From Hymenobacter negativus (GTDB taxonomy: Bacteria; Bacteroidota; Bacteroidia; Cytophagales; Hymenobacteraceae): a DNA stretch of 64,000 nucleotides. The notes under the pieces were generated by a model, which did no database searches, was not told where the DNA came from, and was given only the letters and a program-made list of their open reading frames with translations. The stretch is taken from assembly GCF_017571495.1 (NCBI RefSeq), contig NZ_JAGETZ010000008.1:62001-126000 (forward strand), in the 5' to 3' direction. The position numbers were made by a program, and so were the translations under genes. Each line of letters starts with the position of its first letter. The first letter of the stretch is position 1. This document shows, piece by piece, positions 24,327-32,418 of this stretch.

Positions 24327-25889
24327 ATGAGCCAAGTACTTACGCCGTCGCCCACTCCCATTTCTGATGTTCCGGAGCTTTCCGCGCCAACTGGTTTCTG
24401 GGGTGTGCTCCGTCGGCCGTTTACCCTCGATTTGCGGGCGTTGGCGCTGCTGCGAATGGCCGTTGCGGCCGTAGTATTGGTCGATTTGGCTATTCGCAGT
24501 ACCGACCTGGAGGCGCATTATGCCAACCTGGGCGTGCTGCCACTGCCCGTGCTGTTTGAGCACGCCTGGATGCAGTACGGATTTTCACTGCACACCGCCA
24601 GTGGGCTGTGGCAGGGGCAGGCGGTGCTGTTTTTGCTGGCGGCGGGCGTGGCAGGGGCGCTGTTGCTAGGCTACCACACGCGGCTGGCTACGGTATTCTC
24701 ATGGGTGCTGCTGGTGTCGTTGCAAAACCGCAACACCCTCATCAGCCAGGGCGGCGACGACCTACTGCGGATGCTGCTGTTCTGGGGCATGTTTCTGCCC
24801 TGGGGGCGGGTCTGGTCCTGGGATACCCGCCACAAGCCGGAGCCCGCCCGCCTCGATTACTTCAGTGCTGCCACGGTAGCCTACATCGTGCAGCTCTGCC
24901 TGCTGTACTGGTGCACCGCCTTGCTCAAAACCGGCCCCGAATGGACCGAAACCGGCACGGCCCTCTACTATGCGTTCAGTCTCGACCAGCTGCTGCTGCC
25001 CGGTGGGCGGCTGCTTTATCCTTATCCGGAGGTGCTGCGGGGGCTCACCTTTGCTACGTATTATACCGAGCTGCTGCTGCCGTTTGCACTGTTTTTGCCG
25101 GTGGGCGTGCGGTGGTGGCGGCTGCTGGTTATTGGGGTGCTGTTCGGGTTTCATCTAGGCATCAGCCTCACTTTATACGTGGGGCTGTTTTTCCTGATAA
25201 ACATGGCTTCGGTGCTGGGCCTGCTGCCGCCCATGGCGCTCGACTGGCTCACGGGGCGGCTGGCTTCCCACGCGGTACGCCTGCGAACCTGGCTGCAGCC
25301 GCGCCTGCCTGCCTGGCAACTGCCCTGGCAGCTACGGCTGGAGCGTACCCGCCCGCCCGCTGCCAGCCGCCGCCGATTGGGCCGGGCCGTACGCGAAACG
25401 TTCGTAGCCGCTGTGCTGGCCTACGTTTGCTGGTGGAACCTCGACGATGTGGCCGTGCTGCGCCCTGCCGGAGGGGTGATGGCGGAGCCCGTGCGCTGGT
25501 TCGGCTACCTGCTGCGGGTGGACCAGCACTGGGGCATGTTTGCCCCCGCCGTGTTCAAGGACGACGGCTGGTACATTCTGGAAGCGACTACTGCCGGCGG
25601 CCAGAAGGTCGATTTGAACCGGGCCGGCGCGCCGCTTACTTACGCCAAACCTGCCGCTGTGGTATCGCTGTTCAAAAACGACCGATGGCGCAAGTATTCC
25701 GAGAACTACCTGTTCGTCAACAACGCCTGGATGCGGCCTTATTACTGCAACTACCTGCTGCGTATCTGGAAGGAAAACCCCCAACATGCGCCGCTAAAGC
25801 ATCTTTCGGTCGTTTACATGAAGGAGGTTTCGCTGCCCGACTACAAGGTGGCCAAGCCCACGCGGGAAGTTCTGTGCGATTGTGAGTAG
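24327..25889 (+). CDS. HTTM-domain integral membrane protein
   Basis: A 520-aa multi-span protein from the ATG at 24327 (MSQVLTPSPTPISD). The HTTM (horizontally transferred transmembrane) domain, related to vitamin K-dependent gamma-carboxylase, occupies about residues 30-310: LDLRALALLRMAVAAVVLVDL, QNRNTLISQGGDDLLRMLLF, LLYWCTALLKTGPEWTETGTA, and several further spans. The C-terminal part (DQHWGMFAPAVFKDDGWY, NNAWMRPYYCNYLLRIW) is the soluble extension found in bacterial HTTM proteins. Biochemical role in bacteria is unknown. The divergent DCC-family gene is its likely partner. Confidence 0.88.
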   Translation: MSQVLTPSPTPISDVPELSAPTGFWGVLRRPFTLDLRALALLRMAVAAVVLVDLAIRSTDLEAHYANLGVLPLPVLFEHAWMQYGFSLHTASGLWQGQAVLFLLAAGVAGALLLGYHTRLATVFSWVLLVSLQNRNTLISQGGDDLLRMLLFWGMFLPWGRVWSWDTRHKPEPARLDYFSAATVAYIVQLCLLYWCTALLKTGPEWTETGTALYYAFSLDQLLLPGGRLLYPYPEVLRGLTFATYYTELLLPFALFLPVGVRWWRLLVIGVLFGFHLGISLTLYVGLFFLINMASVLGLLPPMALDWLTGRLASHAVRLRTWLQPRLPAWQLPWQLRLERTRPPAASRRRLGRAVRETFVAAVLAYVCWWNLDDVAVLRPAGGVMAEPVRWFGYLLRVDQHWGMFAPAVFKDDGWYILEATTAGGQKVDLNRAGAPLTYAKPAAVVSLFKNDRWRKYSENYLFVNNAWMRPYYCNYLLRIWKENPQHAPLKHLSVVYMKEVSLPDYKVAKPTREVLCDCE

Positions 25890-26029
25890 CGGCGGCTATC
25901 CAAGCCCAAATACGGATTAGGAAACATCCGACAGCCCCACAGGCTCAACAACCTCACGCTACTTCGCTTTCACTCAAGAAGCCTCCTTTTTTAAGTAAAT
26001 GGAGGCGTTTCGAGTGTTGTAGGTGATGG

Positions 26030-27157
26030 TCAGGCCCAGTGCTTGAGGTACTGAAATACCTCTGGATGCGTGAGTAGGCCGCCGTGGTGTTGCTGGCTGA
26101 ATACGGCCGTGCGCACGCTGGCACCGGCTGGCAGTCCGGCTTCATCGCCGAAAGTAGTATGGCCGTGGGCGCTGCCTTTGCCCACTAGGCCATCGCCAAA
26201 ATACTCGCGCAATGCGGCGGGGCGCGATGTGCGCAGCCATGCACCCACCAAAATATGGTATTGCACACCGGGGAGCGGCGGCACGGGCGTGCGCGGTGGC
26301 GTGAGGTCGTTGGCGTGGGCATCCTGCCAGTCCTCATCTACCAGAATGGAGTAGCGCAGGTCCTTGATGCCGTTGCTGCGCTGGTTGAGCGCCTTGCTCA
26401 GAAAGCGCGTCGGAAACAGGTTGATGCGTTCCAGCAGCCGCGCCGTAAAGTGCGAATTCTGCTCCAGCCACGAGCCGTCGTTGGGCGTGCCAATAAGGAA
26501 CACGGAGCGCAAATGAGCTAGCCAGGGCGCTGTGCTTTCAGCCACTGCCTCGTCCTCAGTCAATTCAGCATCCTTTGCTACTTTGTTAAGCGGAGTAGCA
26601 GGCGAAGCGTAATATCCTGCCGAGCGGATAATCAGCCCGCCCATGCTGTGGCCTACCAGCACAAGCTCGCCCACGGCATCGGGGTAGGTTTCGACCAGTT
26701 GGGTGAGAAGGCGGTTGAGCTCGCGGCCGTTTTCGGAGAGGTGCAGGCCGGAGTTGAAGCGCAGGTAGAGGGCGCGGCTGTGGGTTTCCTCGGCCAGGCG
26801 GGGGCCGTAGCGCCGGCTGCCGGGCGCGTCCTGAAAGCCAGTTTGCCAGATGAGCTCGTCGCCCATCAGGCCGTGCACGTACACCACGGTTTTCTGGTGG
26901 GGCTCCAGCAGGCGCAGGGCCGCCACGGGCACGTCTTGGCCCCCGCGCCGAAAGCTCATTTGGATGGCTCGCGGGTCGTAGCGCGCCGCTAGCTGGTCGC
27001 CGAGGGCGCCATTGAGCACCGGTAGGAAAAAATGCTGGTGGGCCTGGCCCGCCCGCACCACATAGCTGGCACCGCGCACGGGCAGCAGGGCTGCCCGCCC
27101 CACGGCCCCCAGGGCGCGGCGAAAGCGGGAAGGCTGGGAAGCATCAGAATCAGACAT
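26030..27157 (-). CDS. Alpha/beta hydrolase, lipase/PGAP1-like
   Basis: A 375-aa cytoplasmic-looking hydrolase without a signal peptide. It shows VVYVHGLMGDELIWQTG (oxyanion loop), the nucleophile elbow VLVGHSMGGLIIRSAGYY, SVFLIGTPNDGSWLEQN and a C-terminal HHGGLLTHPEVFQYLKHW that supplies the His. This order fits the PGAP1-like/triacylglycerol lipase group. Residues 1-60 are a basic, hydrophobic leader (FRRALGAVGRAALLPVRGASYVVRAG). Substrate unknown. It diverges from the lipoprotein gene at 27274 with a 116-base shared promoter region. Confidence 0.85.
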   Translation of the reverse strand: MSDSDASQPSRFRRALGAVGRAALLPVRGASYVVRAGQAHQHFFLPVLNGALGDQLAARYDPRAIQMSFRRGGQDVPVAALRLLEPHQKTVVYVHGLMGDELIWQTGFQDAPGSRRYGPRLAEETHSRALYLRFNSGLHLSENGRELNRLLTQLVETYPDAVGELVLVGHSMGGLIIRSAGYYASPATPLNKVAKDAELTEDEAVAESTAPWLAHLRSVFLIGTPNDGSWLEQNSHFTARLLERINLFPTRFLSKALNQRSNGIKDLRYSILVDEDWQDAHANDLTPPRTPVPPLPGVQYHILVGAWLRTSRPAALREYFGDGLVGKGSAHGHTTFGDEAGLPAGASVRTAVFSQQHHGGLLTHPEVFQYLKHWA

Positions 27158-27217
27158 GGGCGGGAATGGCGGCTAAGCGGCGGAAGACCCGAAAGTAACG
27201 GCCCGCGCGGTATTGCG

Positions 27218-27249
27218 TTGGCCTTCCGCCCGAAATCAACGTACTTTGC
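27218..27249 (+). promoter_or_regulatory. Candidate promoter for the lipoprotein gene
   Basis: TTG at 27218-27220, 21 bases, then TACTTTGC at 27242-27249, a near match to the Bacteroidota promoter, 24 bases before the ATG at 27274. Confidence 0.45.
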
Positions 27250-27273
27250 AAGACCAATCCCAAGCACTACTTC

Positions 27274-27627
27274 ATGAAGCTTTCCATTCGTCCCGCCCTG
27301 GCCTTGCTGCTGGGCACCGCCCTGGCGGCCTCGCTTTCGTCCTGCGACTACCGCTGGAGCCCCGGCGAAAACGTGCAATTCAAACACGGTTTCGCCAACC
27401 CTCCCGGCTGGCACAATTCGGACGTGAACCGCGACAGCATCAACTATAAGCAGCGCGTAGAGCCGGCCGGCGGTGTGGGCTCGGCCGCCGCTATCAAGAA
27501 CGGCAGCACGCAGGACCAACTGGATTCGGCCCCTTCCGGCAACAGCACCACCTCGCCCCAGAACGCCAGCGGCCAGATGGGCTCGCCCGACCAGGCCACC
27601 GGCGACAAAGGCAAGTCGGCAGAATAA
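27274..27627 (+). CDS. Small lipoprotein, unknown function
   Basis: A 117-aa protein with a signal peptide and lipobox (LGTALAASLSSC, Cys at about residue 25). The mature part starts DYRWSPGENVQFKHGF and ends in a Ser/Gly/Gln/Asn-rich disordered tail (STTSPQNASGQMGSPDQ). Own promoter and terminator make it a single-gene unit. No family recognised. Confidence 0.7.
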   Translation: MKLSIRPALALLLGTALAASLSSCDYRWSPGENVQFKHGFANPPGWHNSDVNRDSINYKQRVEPAGGVGSAAAIKNGSTQDQLDSAPSGNSTTSPQNASGQMGSPDQATGDKGKSAE

Positions 27628-27647
27628 TTTTTTTTAGCGCTGCTATG

Positions 27648-27680
27648 AAAGCCCCTTACCAATTAGGCGAGGGGCTTTTT
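27648..27680 (+). terminator. Rho-independent terminator
   Basis: AAAGCCCCT at 27648-27656 pairs with AGGGGCTTT at 27670-27678, ending in a T-run to 27680; 21 bases after the lipoprotein stop. Confidence 0.88.
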
Positions 27681-27813
27681 GCGTTCGGCCGAAGCTGAGC
27701 GCTAGAAAAAGCCTAGCCTCAAGCGTAGCAAAAAAAGCCAACCCCAAGCGCGGGCGGGCCCGTAGTAGCCTTGGTTTTTGCTTTGCTGGTTCCACCTTTT
27801 TCTTCGTTTGCTT

Positions 27814-28956
27814 ATGCTTTCCAATGATGCCACGCGGGCCGATACGCCTGCTTTCACTGCCGTAGTACCCGGCCTGAGTGTGCTGCGCGACGTATTTGTG
27901 AACCTCTATTATGCCTTCCCGCAGGACCAGCCGGAGGGGCCGTGGGTGCTCATTGATGCTGGCCTGCCCGGCTCAGCCGACAAGATTAAGAAGCAGGCCG
28001 AAACCCTGTTCGGAGCCAACATCCCGCCCGCGGCCATCCTGCTCACGCACGGCCATTTCGACCACGCCGGTGGCCTTCAGGGCTTGCTCGAAGTCTGGCC
28101 CGACGCGCCCGTGTACGCCCACCCACTGGAGCTGCCCTTCCTCACCGGCCGTTCCAGCTACCCACCACCCGACCCCACGGTGGGTGGGGGCATGATGGCC
28201 TACCTCTCCTTTGCCTATCCTAAAACGCCCTATGATTTTGGCGAACGGGTGCACGCCCTGCCTGCCGATGGCAGTGTGCCCGGCCTGCCCGGCTGGCGGT
28301 GGGTGCACACCCCGGGGCACACCTTTGGGCACGTTTCCTTCTTCCGGCAACACGATAAAATTCTGGTAGCCGGTGATGCCTTCACCACCGTTTTCGCTGA
28401 ATCGGGCCTCGGCACGCTCACCCAAAAGCAGGAAGTGCATGGCCCGCCAGCCTATTTCACGCCCGACTGGGATGCTGCCCGCGCTTCGATGGAGCTACTC
28501 GCACGCATGGAGCCCGCAGTAGCTGCCACTGGTCACGGCATCCCCATGCACGGCGAAGAGCTGCGCCGCCAACTGGCCGACTTCGTGCCCCGCTTCGATT
28601 CCCTGGCCCGACCCAAAACTGGCCGCTACGCGCACCAGCCCGCCCGGGCCGACAGCGGTGGCGTAACGTCTGTGCCACCGCCGTTGGTGAAACCCTGGCT
28701 GAAAGTGGCCGCCGTAGCGGGCCTGGTGCTGGGTGGCGTGGCGCTGGCCACTGCCGGCAAGAAAAAGGGCCGCAAAGCTAAAAAACGGGAAGACGGAGAA
28801 AAGCGCAACAGCAAGCCCAGCAATCAATTCGGAAACGATGCCCGCCAGTCTTATGCCGCCGCTACCAGCCGTTTGCCCAATGACGACGGGCTGACTGCAA
28901 CCGCCCATCAATACACCGATTCGCTGGGCCGTAAGATTGAAACACAGTACCCATAA
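27814..28956 (+). CDS. Metallo-beta-lactamase-fold hydrolase with C-terminal membrane anchor
   Basis: A 380-aa protein from the ATG at 27814 (MLSNDATRADTPAF). The MBL domain at about 15-265 has the motif LLTHGHFDHAGG and the later ligands in VHTPGHTFGHVSFF and VAGDAFTTVF, with ATGHGIPMHG as the final His. After the domain, a hydrophobic span (VAAVAGLVLGGVALATAG, about 293-310) is followed at once by KKKGRKAKKRED, then a Ser/Asn/Gln-rich tail ending GRKIETQYP. The span followed by a strongly basic stretch suggests tail anchoring. Substrate not known; glyoxalase II or lactonase-like activity is typical of the fold. Confidence 0.85.
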   Translation: MLSNDATRADTPAFTAVVPGLSVLRDVFVNLYYAFPQDQPEGPWVLIDAGLPGSADKIKKQAETLFGANIPPAAILLTHGHFDHAGGLQGLLEVWPDAPVYAHPLELPFLTGRSSYPPPDPTVGGGMMAYLSFAYPKTPYDFGERVHALPADGSVPGLPGWRWVHTPGHTFGHVSFFRQHDKILVAGDAFTTVFAESGLGTLTQKQEVHGPPAYFTPDWDAARASMELLARMEPAVAATGHGIPMHGEELRRQLADFVPRFDSLARPKTGRYAHQPARADSGGVTSVPPPLVKPWLKVAAVAGLVLGGVALATAGKKKGRKAKKREDGEKRNSKPSNQFGNDARQSYAAATSRLPNDDGLTATAHQYTDSLGRKIETQYP

Positions 28957-28977
28957 CTACACCCGAGAAAGCCAGAA

Positions 28978-29011
28978 AAAAGGCCCATTCCTGCGCAGGA
29001 ATGGGCCTTTT
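28978..29011. terminator. Bidirectional terminator between convergent genes
   Basis: A perfect 16-bp inverted repeat: AAAAGGCCCATTCCTG at 28978-28993 and its complement at 28996-29011 with a 2-base centre. A/T runs on both sides suit both the MBL gene and the flavin reductase gene. Confidence 0.92.
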
Positions 29012-29039
29012 GTTTTAATTAGGTCAAAGTACGGAGAAG

Positions 29040-29669
29040 CTACAGCGCCACCGGCGGCTGGCCGGGCCGGGCGTAGCCGAAGCGCACGGGCGGCGCCACG
29101 GCGTGGTAGCCATCAAGACCGGAGATGCAGGCTGTGGCCAGCGCCACAAGGTCGAGGGTGCCGTCTTCGCGTAGGCCATCTTCCCGCAGGTACACGTGCT
29201 CCACGGTGCCCACCAGCAGCACGGTGCCGTTGCTGATGTGGTGCTCTTCCAGCAGGCGTAGGCCGATGCTCAAGGGACTTTCGGCTACGTAGGGCGCGGG
29301 AAATTCATCCCGGAATACGGCAGTGAATCCGCATTCGTCAAACTCCGAGACATCATCGGGGAAATTGGCCGACGTGTAATGGGCTGATGCCGCCCGCGCC
29401 TCTGGTACATGGTTGAGGGTGTAGCAACCGTTGGCCTTGAGGTTGGCGTAGGTGTGGCGCGGCACGGTGGTGGGCCGCGTCACGATGCCGAGCAGGGCCG
29501 GGTCGGAGCCCAGGTGCAGGGCTGAGCTAAACACGGTCAGGTTGGTTTGGCCATCCGCCGCAACGGTACCCACCAGGTTGGCCGGCTTGAAGCCTGGCAG
29601 CCCATTGACGAGGTTCAGGCGGTAGATTTTTTCAAAGCCAGCAATGTCGGCGGCAGTAAAGTGGCGCAT
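29040..29669 (-). CDS. Flavin reductase-like (flavoredoxin family) protein
   Basis: A 209-aa FMN-binding split-barrel protein. Family pattern: KIYRLNLVNGLPGFKPANLVGTVAADGQTNLTVFSSALHLGSDPALLGIVTRP, then HTYANLKANGCYTLNHV, ECGFTAVFRDEFPAPYVAESPLSIGLRLLEEH and a C-terminal HAVAPPVRFGYARPGQ. Cytoplasmic, no signal. Members reduce free flavin or serve as FMN carriers; the electron donor is unclear. It shares its terminator with the convergent MBL gene. Confidence 0.87.
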   Translation of the reverse strand: MRHFTAADIAGFEKIYRLNLVNGLPGFKPANLVGTVAADGQTNLTVFSSALHLGSDPALLGIVTRPTTVPRHTYANLKANGCYTLNHVPEARAASAHYTSANFPDDVSEFDECGFTAVFRDEFPAPYVAESPLSIGLRLLEEHHISNGTVLLVGTVEHVYLREDGLREDGTLDLVALATACISGLDGYHAVAPPVRFGYARPGQPPVAL

Positions 29670-29751
29670 GCGAGAAAGGCGAAGTAGGGAGGTATTGCGG
29701 CAATGACCGGCTCATTGCCGGAATTGTTCAGATGACTGTGGCGCTAGTGAG

Positions 29752-29859
29752 AGGCTCACCCCGGCTCCCTCTTAGATGGATAGGGGGCTACGGCGGCGTG
29801 GTCGTTGGCAATCGCCAGGCTCTCCGTGGGAGAGAGGCAGGGGGTAGGGGGTGAAGCCC
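29752..29859. repeat. Degraded CTCACCCC...CTCTCC-type inverted repeat
   Basis: Left arm from 29752 (GGCTCACCCCGGCTCCCTC-like) and right arm to 29859 (GAGAGAGGCAGGGGGTAGGG-like) are imperfectly complementary. They resemble the arms of the perfect element at 61524-61626 and the half copy at 51242-51278. Confidence 0.5.
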
Positions 29860-29863
29860 CGCC

Positions 29864-30277
29864 CTAGCGCCCACCAACGCTTGCCGTACGGTCGAGGCAG
29901 AGGCGGTTGTAGTGGCAATGCAGAATGAGGGCGAAGAGGAAAAGCCCATATACCAGCTGCGTGCCCACCGTATCCCACTGCTCCAGCAGGCTGCTGCCGA
30001 ACACCAGCGCTGTCATCAGCAGCATGGCCGCCGCCAGGGCCGGGCGGGTAAACAGGCCGATAATGAGCAGCAAGCCAATGCCGCCTTCCACAAACGGCAG
30101 CACCACCGCGAAGGGGCGCACCAGTAGCTCGGGCAGCAGGGAGTTAGCAAACTGCTTCACCATGCCTGCCTGAAACGCAGCCAGCTTGGGCAGCCGCACC
30201 AGAAAATGGGTCAGGAAAGCCACGCCCATCAGCAGGCGGCCCAGCACGAAGGCCAGCTCAGGATTAGTCAGATTCAT
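29864..30277 (-). CDS. DoxX-family membrane protein
   Basis: A 137-aa four-span protein: LAFVLGRLLMGVAFLTHFLVRLP, LLVRPFAVVLPFVEGGIGLLLIIGLFTRPALAAAMLLMTALVFG and LVYGLFLFALILHCHYN. The P-F-x-E-x-G-I-G-L and the LFTRPA turn are typical of DoxX/DoxD-like proteins. It ends with RLCLDRTASVGGR, near the usual arginine-rich tail. Role in Bacteroidota is not defined; some relatives take part in thiosulfate or quinone redox chemistry. Single gene. Confidence 0.85.
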   Translation of the reverse strand: MNLTNPELAFVLGRLLMGVAFLTHFLVRLPKLAAFQAGMVKQFANSLLPELLVRPFAVVLPFVEGGIGLLLIIGLFTRPALAAAMLLMTALVFGSSLLEQWDTVGTQLVYGLFLFALILHCHYNRLCLDRTASVGGR

Positions 30278-30348
30278 GAAGCAAACGGTGTTGAAATGGA
30301 AGCACCGTTTGCGTCAACGCGGTTTCGGAGCGCGGGGATGCCTTGGGC

Positions 30349-32142
30349 TTACTTAATACGGGCGGCCCAGGCATCCATGTGGGTTTCCAGCACGGCCAGG
30401 GGCATCTGGCCCACGCTCAGCAGCTCGTCGTGGAAGGCGCGCAGGTCGAACTTCGCTCCCAGCTGCTGGCGGTACCGGTCGCGTAGCTCAGTGAGCTTGA
30501 GCTGGCCGGTTTTGTAGCTCAGCGCCTGGCCCGGAATGGCCATGTAGCGCTCTACTTCCGCCGTAGCGCCTTGCTCGCTGATAACCTCGTTATCCATCAT
30601 GTACTGAATGGCTTGCTCGCGGGTGAGCTTGCCGGTGTGCAGGCCCACATCGGTTACGAGGCGCAGGGCGCGGTGCATTTCGGCACCCAGGTGGCCCATA
30701 TACTGGTTGGGGTCGGTGTAGAGGCCTAGGGACTTGCCCAGGCTTTCGCAATACAGACCCCAACCTTCGCTACAAGCCGAATATCCCCCAAAGCGTCGGA
30801 ACTTGGGCAAGGCGGTATTCTCCTGCTGCATCGAGGCCTGAAAGTGGTGCCCCGGCAGCGCCTCGTGCAAAAACAAGGTTTCCATGGCCGGGTTGGCAAC
30901 GGTGTTGTATTTGGTGGCATCGAGGATGGGCACGTAGAAAATGCCCGGCCGCGAGCCATCGGGTGCGCCGCGGTTGTATTGGGCCGAGGCGGAGGCCGCC
31001 CGGTAGGCCTCGGTGGCCCGCACCTCAAAAAGCGCCTTGGGCCCGCGGCTAAACAAGGTCGGAATCGTGACCTCGACGCGGCCCTGAATGGCTCGGAAAG
31101 CGTTAATAACTTCGGCCTCGGTTTTGAAAGGCCGGAATTTGGGGTCGGTATTTACGTAGTTGAAATAGCCTTTGAGGTCACCTTTGAAGCCTGTCCGGTT
31201 TTTTGCCGTATCCATTTCGGCCCTGATGCGGGCCACTTCGGCCAGGCCGGTTTCATAAATCTGGGCCGGGGTGCGGGCGGTGGTAGTGCCCACCTGCACA
31301 GCGTAGGCATAACGGGCCGCGCCCTGCGGCAAGGCATTGATGCCCGACGTGGTGCGCGCCTTGGGCAGGTATTCCACTTCGAGAAAGTCGGTCAGCTTGC
31401 GGTATTGGTTTAGCACATCGCGCCGGATGGCGCTCTGGTAGAGGGGCGTCAGCCGGGCCTTGTCGGCGGGCGTGAAGGTTTTTGGAAAGTTGGCTACCGG
31501 CGCAAAAAACAAGCTGGTGGTGGGGTCGGCGCTGGCTACTGCTTTTAGCTGCGCTATCATTTTGGTCACGAGTGCCTTGGGTAGCACAATGCCACTGCGC
31601 TCGCCGTGCTGAAAGTTGGCAATGGCCGAGTCGGTCCAGGCGGGGAAGCTGCGCATGCGCGCCAGCCAGTTGTCGTAGTCTTTCACCGTGTTGAATGGCT
31701 GAGCGCCTTTGCCCGAGCCGAGCTGCGGCAGGCTGGTGGGCAGCCCATAAAACTGATTGAAAGGCATCATCCAGTTATTAAACCTGAACGCGGCTAACTC
31801 CTGGTCCAGCTCGTAGCGCAGAATGTCGTAGCTCAGCTGGTCGTTGGGTGTCAGGGCGGCGCGGTTCACACGGCGCAGGGCGTTGGAATAGTGCGTGTAG
31901 AAGGCGCGTAGGGTGTCGCGGTATACGCGGGTCTGGTCGTTGGGCAGCTTGTCGTTGAAGCGGTTGTCGCCCTGCACCGTGGCCCGGAGCGGAAACAGGC
32001 GGTTGGTGCGGTCGTGGTAGCGCTCAAATAATGTAGCCAGCGGAACCGAAGGGGCCCCAGCCGGCGCAGCCGCTTTCTTGGCTGCCTGGGCATGCACAGC
32101 CGGAGCAACAAATGACAGAACGACAAGCAAAAGGTGCTTCAT
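30349..32142 (-). CDS. DUF885 family exported peptidase-like protein (copy 1)
   Basis: A 597-aa protein with signal peptide (LLLVVLSFVAPAVHAQ). The DUF885 domain covers the rest: TVQGDNRFNDKLPNDQT, then the probable zinc site LFLHEALPGHHFQASM (His426, Glu427, His432) and CSEGWGLYCESLGKSLGLY, which resembles the second half of gluzincin sites. It ends VLETHMDAWAARI. DUF885 proteins are predicted metallopeptidases; some are described as needed for growth on peptides. A paralogue of similar length lies at 38547-40358. It is the last of five peptidase-type genes on this strand. Confidence 0.88.
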   Translation of the reverse strand: MKHLLLVVLSFVAPAVHAQAAKKAAAPAGAPSVPLATLFERYHDRTNRLFPLRATVQGDNRFNDKLPNDQTRVYRDTLRAFYTHYSNALRRVNRAALTPNDQLSYDILRYELDQELAAFRFNNWMMPFNQFYGLPTSLPQLGSGKGAQPFNTVKDYDNWLARMRSFPAWTDSAIANFQHGERSGIVLPKALVTKMIAQLKAVASADPTTSLFFAPVANFPKTFTPADKARLTPLYQSAIRRDVLNQYRKLTDFLEVEYLPKARTTSGINALPQGAARYAYAVQVGTTTARTPAQIYETGLAEVARIRAEMDTAKNRTGFKGDLKGYFNYVNTDPKFRPFKTEAEVINAFRAIQGRVEVTIPTLFSRGPKALFEVRATEAYRAASASAQYNRGAPDGSRPGIFYVPILDATKYNTVANPAMETLFLHEALPGHHFQASMQQENTALPKFRRFGGYSACSEGWGLYCESLGKSLGLYTDPNQYMGHLGAEMHRALRLVTDVGLHTGKLTREQAIQYMMDNEVISEQGATAEVERYMAIPGQALSYKTGQLKLTELRDRYRQQLGAKFDLRAFHDELLSVGQMPLAVLETHMDAWAARIK

Positions 32143-32261
32143 GGGGCGACAAAATAATGGAGCACTAAAGTACTTATATTATTCATAAAACAAGAATAAT
32201 TAGGAGCATTGCTTTTGCGTTGAGTCTCAGTTGCAAAACATCCACAGCGAGGCAAAGCAAA

Positions 32262-32317
32262 AAAGCCGCGTAGCGGTGACAGAACCACTTGGTAATCTGT
32301 CACCGCTACGCGGCTTT
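32262..32317. terminator. 22-bp perfect inverted repeat, likely terminator of the S9-M28 unit
   Basis: The arm 32262-32283 (AAAGCCGCGTAGCGGTGACA...) pairs perfectly with 32296-32317 over 12 bases. Outer ends are A-rich on the left and T-rich on the right. It lies between M28 and DUF885 copy 1. Confidence 0.75.
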
Positions 32318-32418
32318 ATGCTTCTGTTAGCTTCGTTGCTACAAACCTGTCGCCGCTACGTGCCTATTCCGCAACTCTGCTTGTTCGTTATACGGTAGCG
32401 TTGAGCAGCTTCCCTTTC

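Noticed and set aside
25981..26006. GCCTCC...GGAGGC hairpin after the HTTM gene
   Set aside because: Only a 6-bp stem with a 14-base loop and no T-run after it; too weak to call a terminator.
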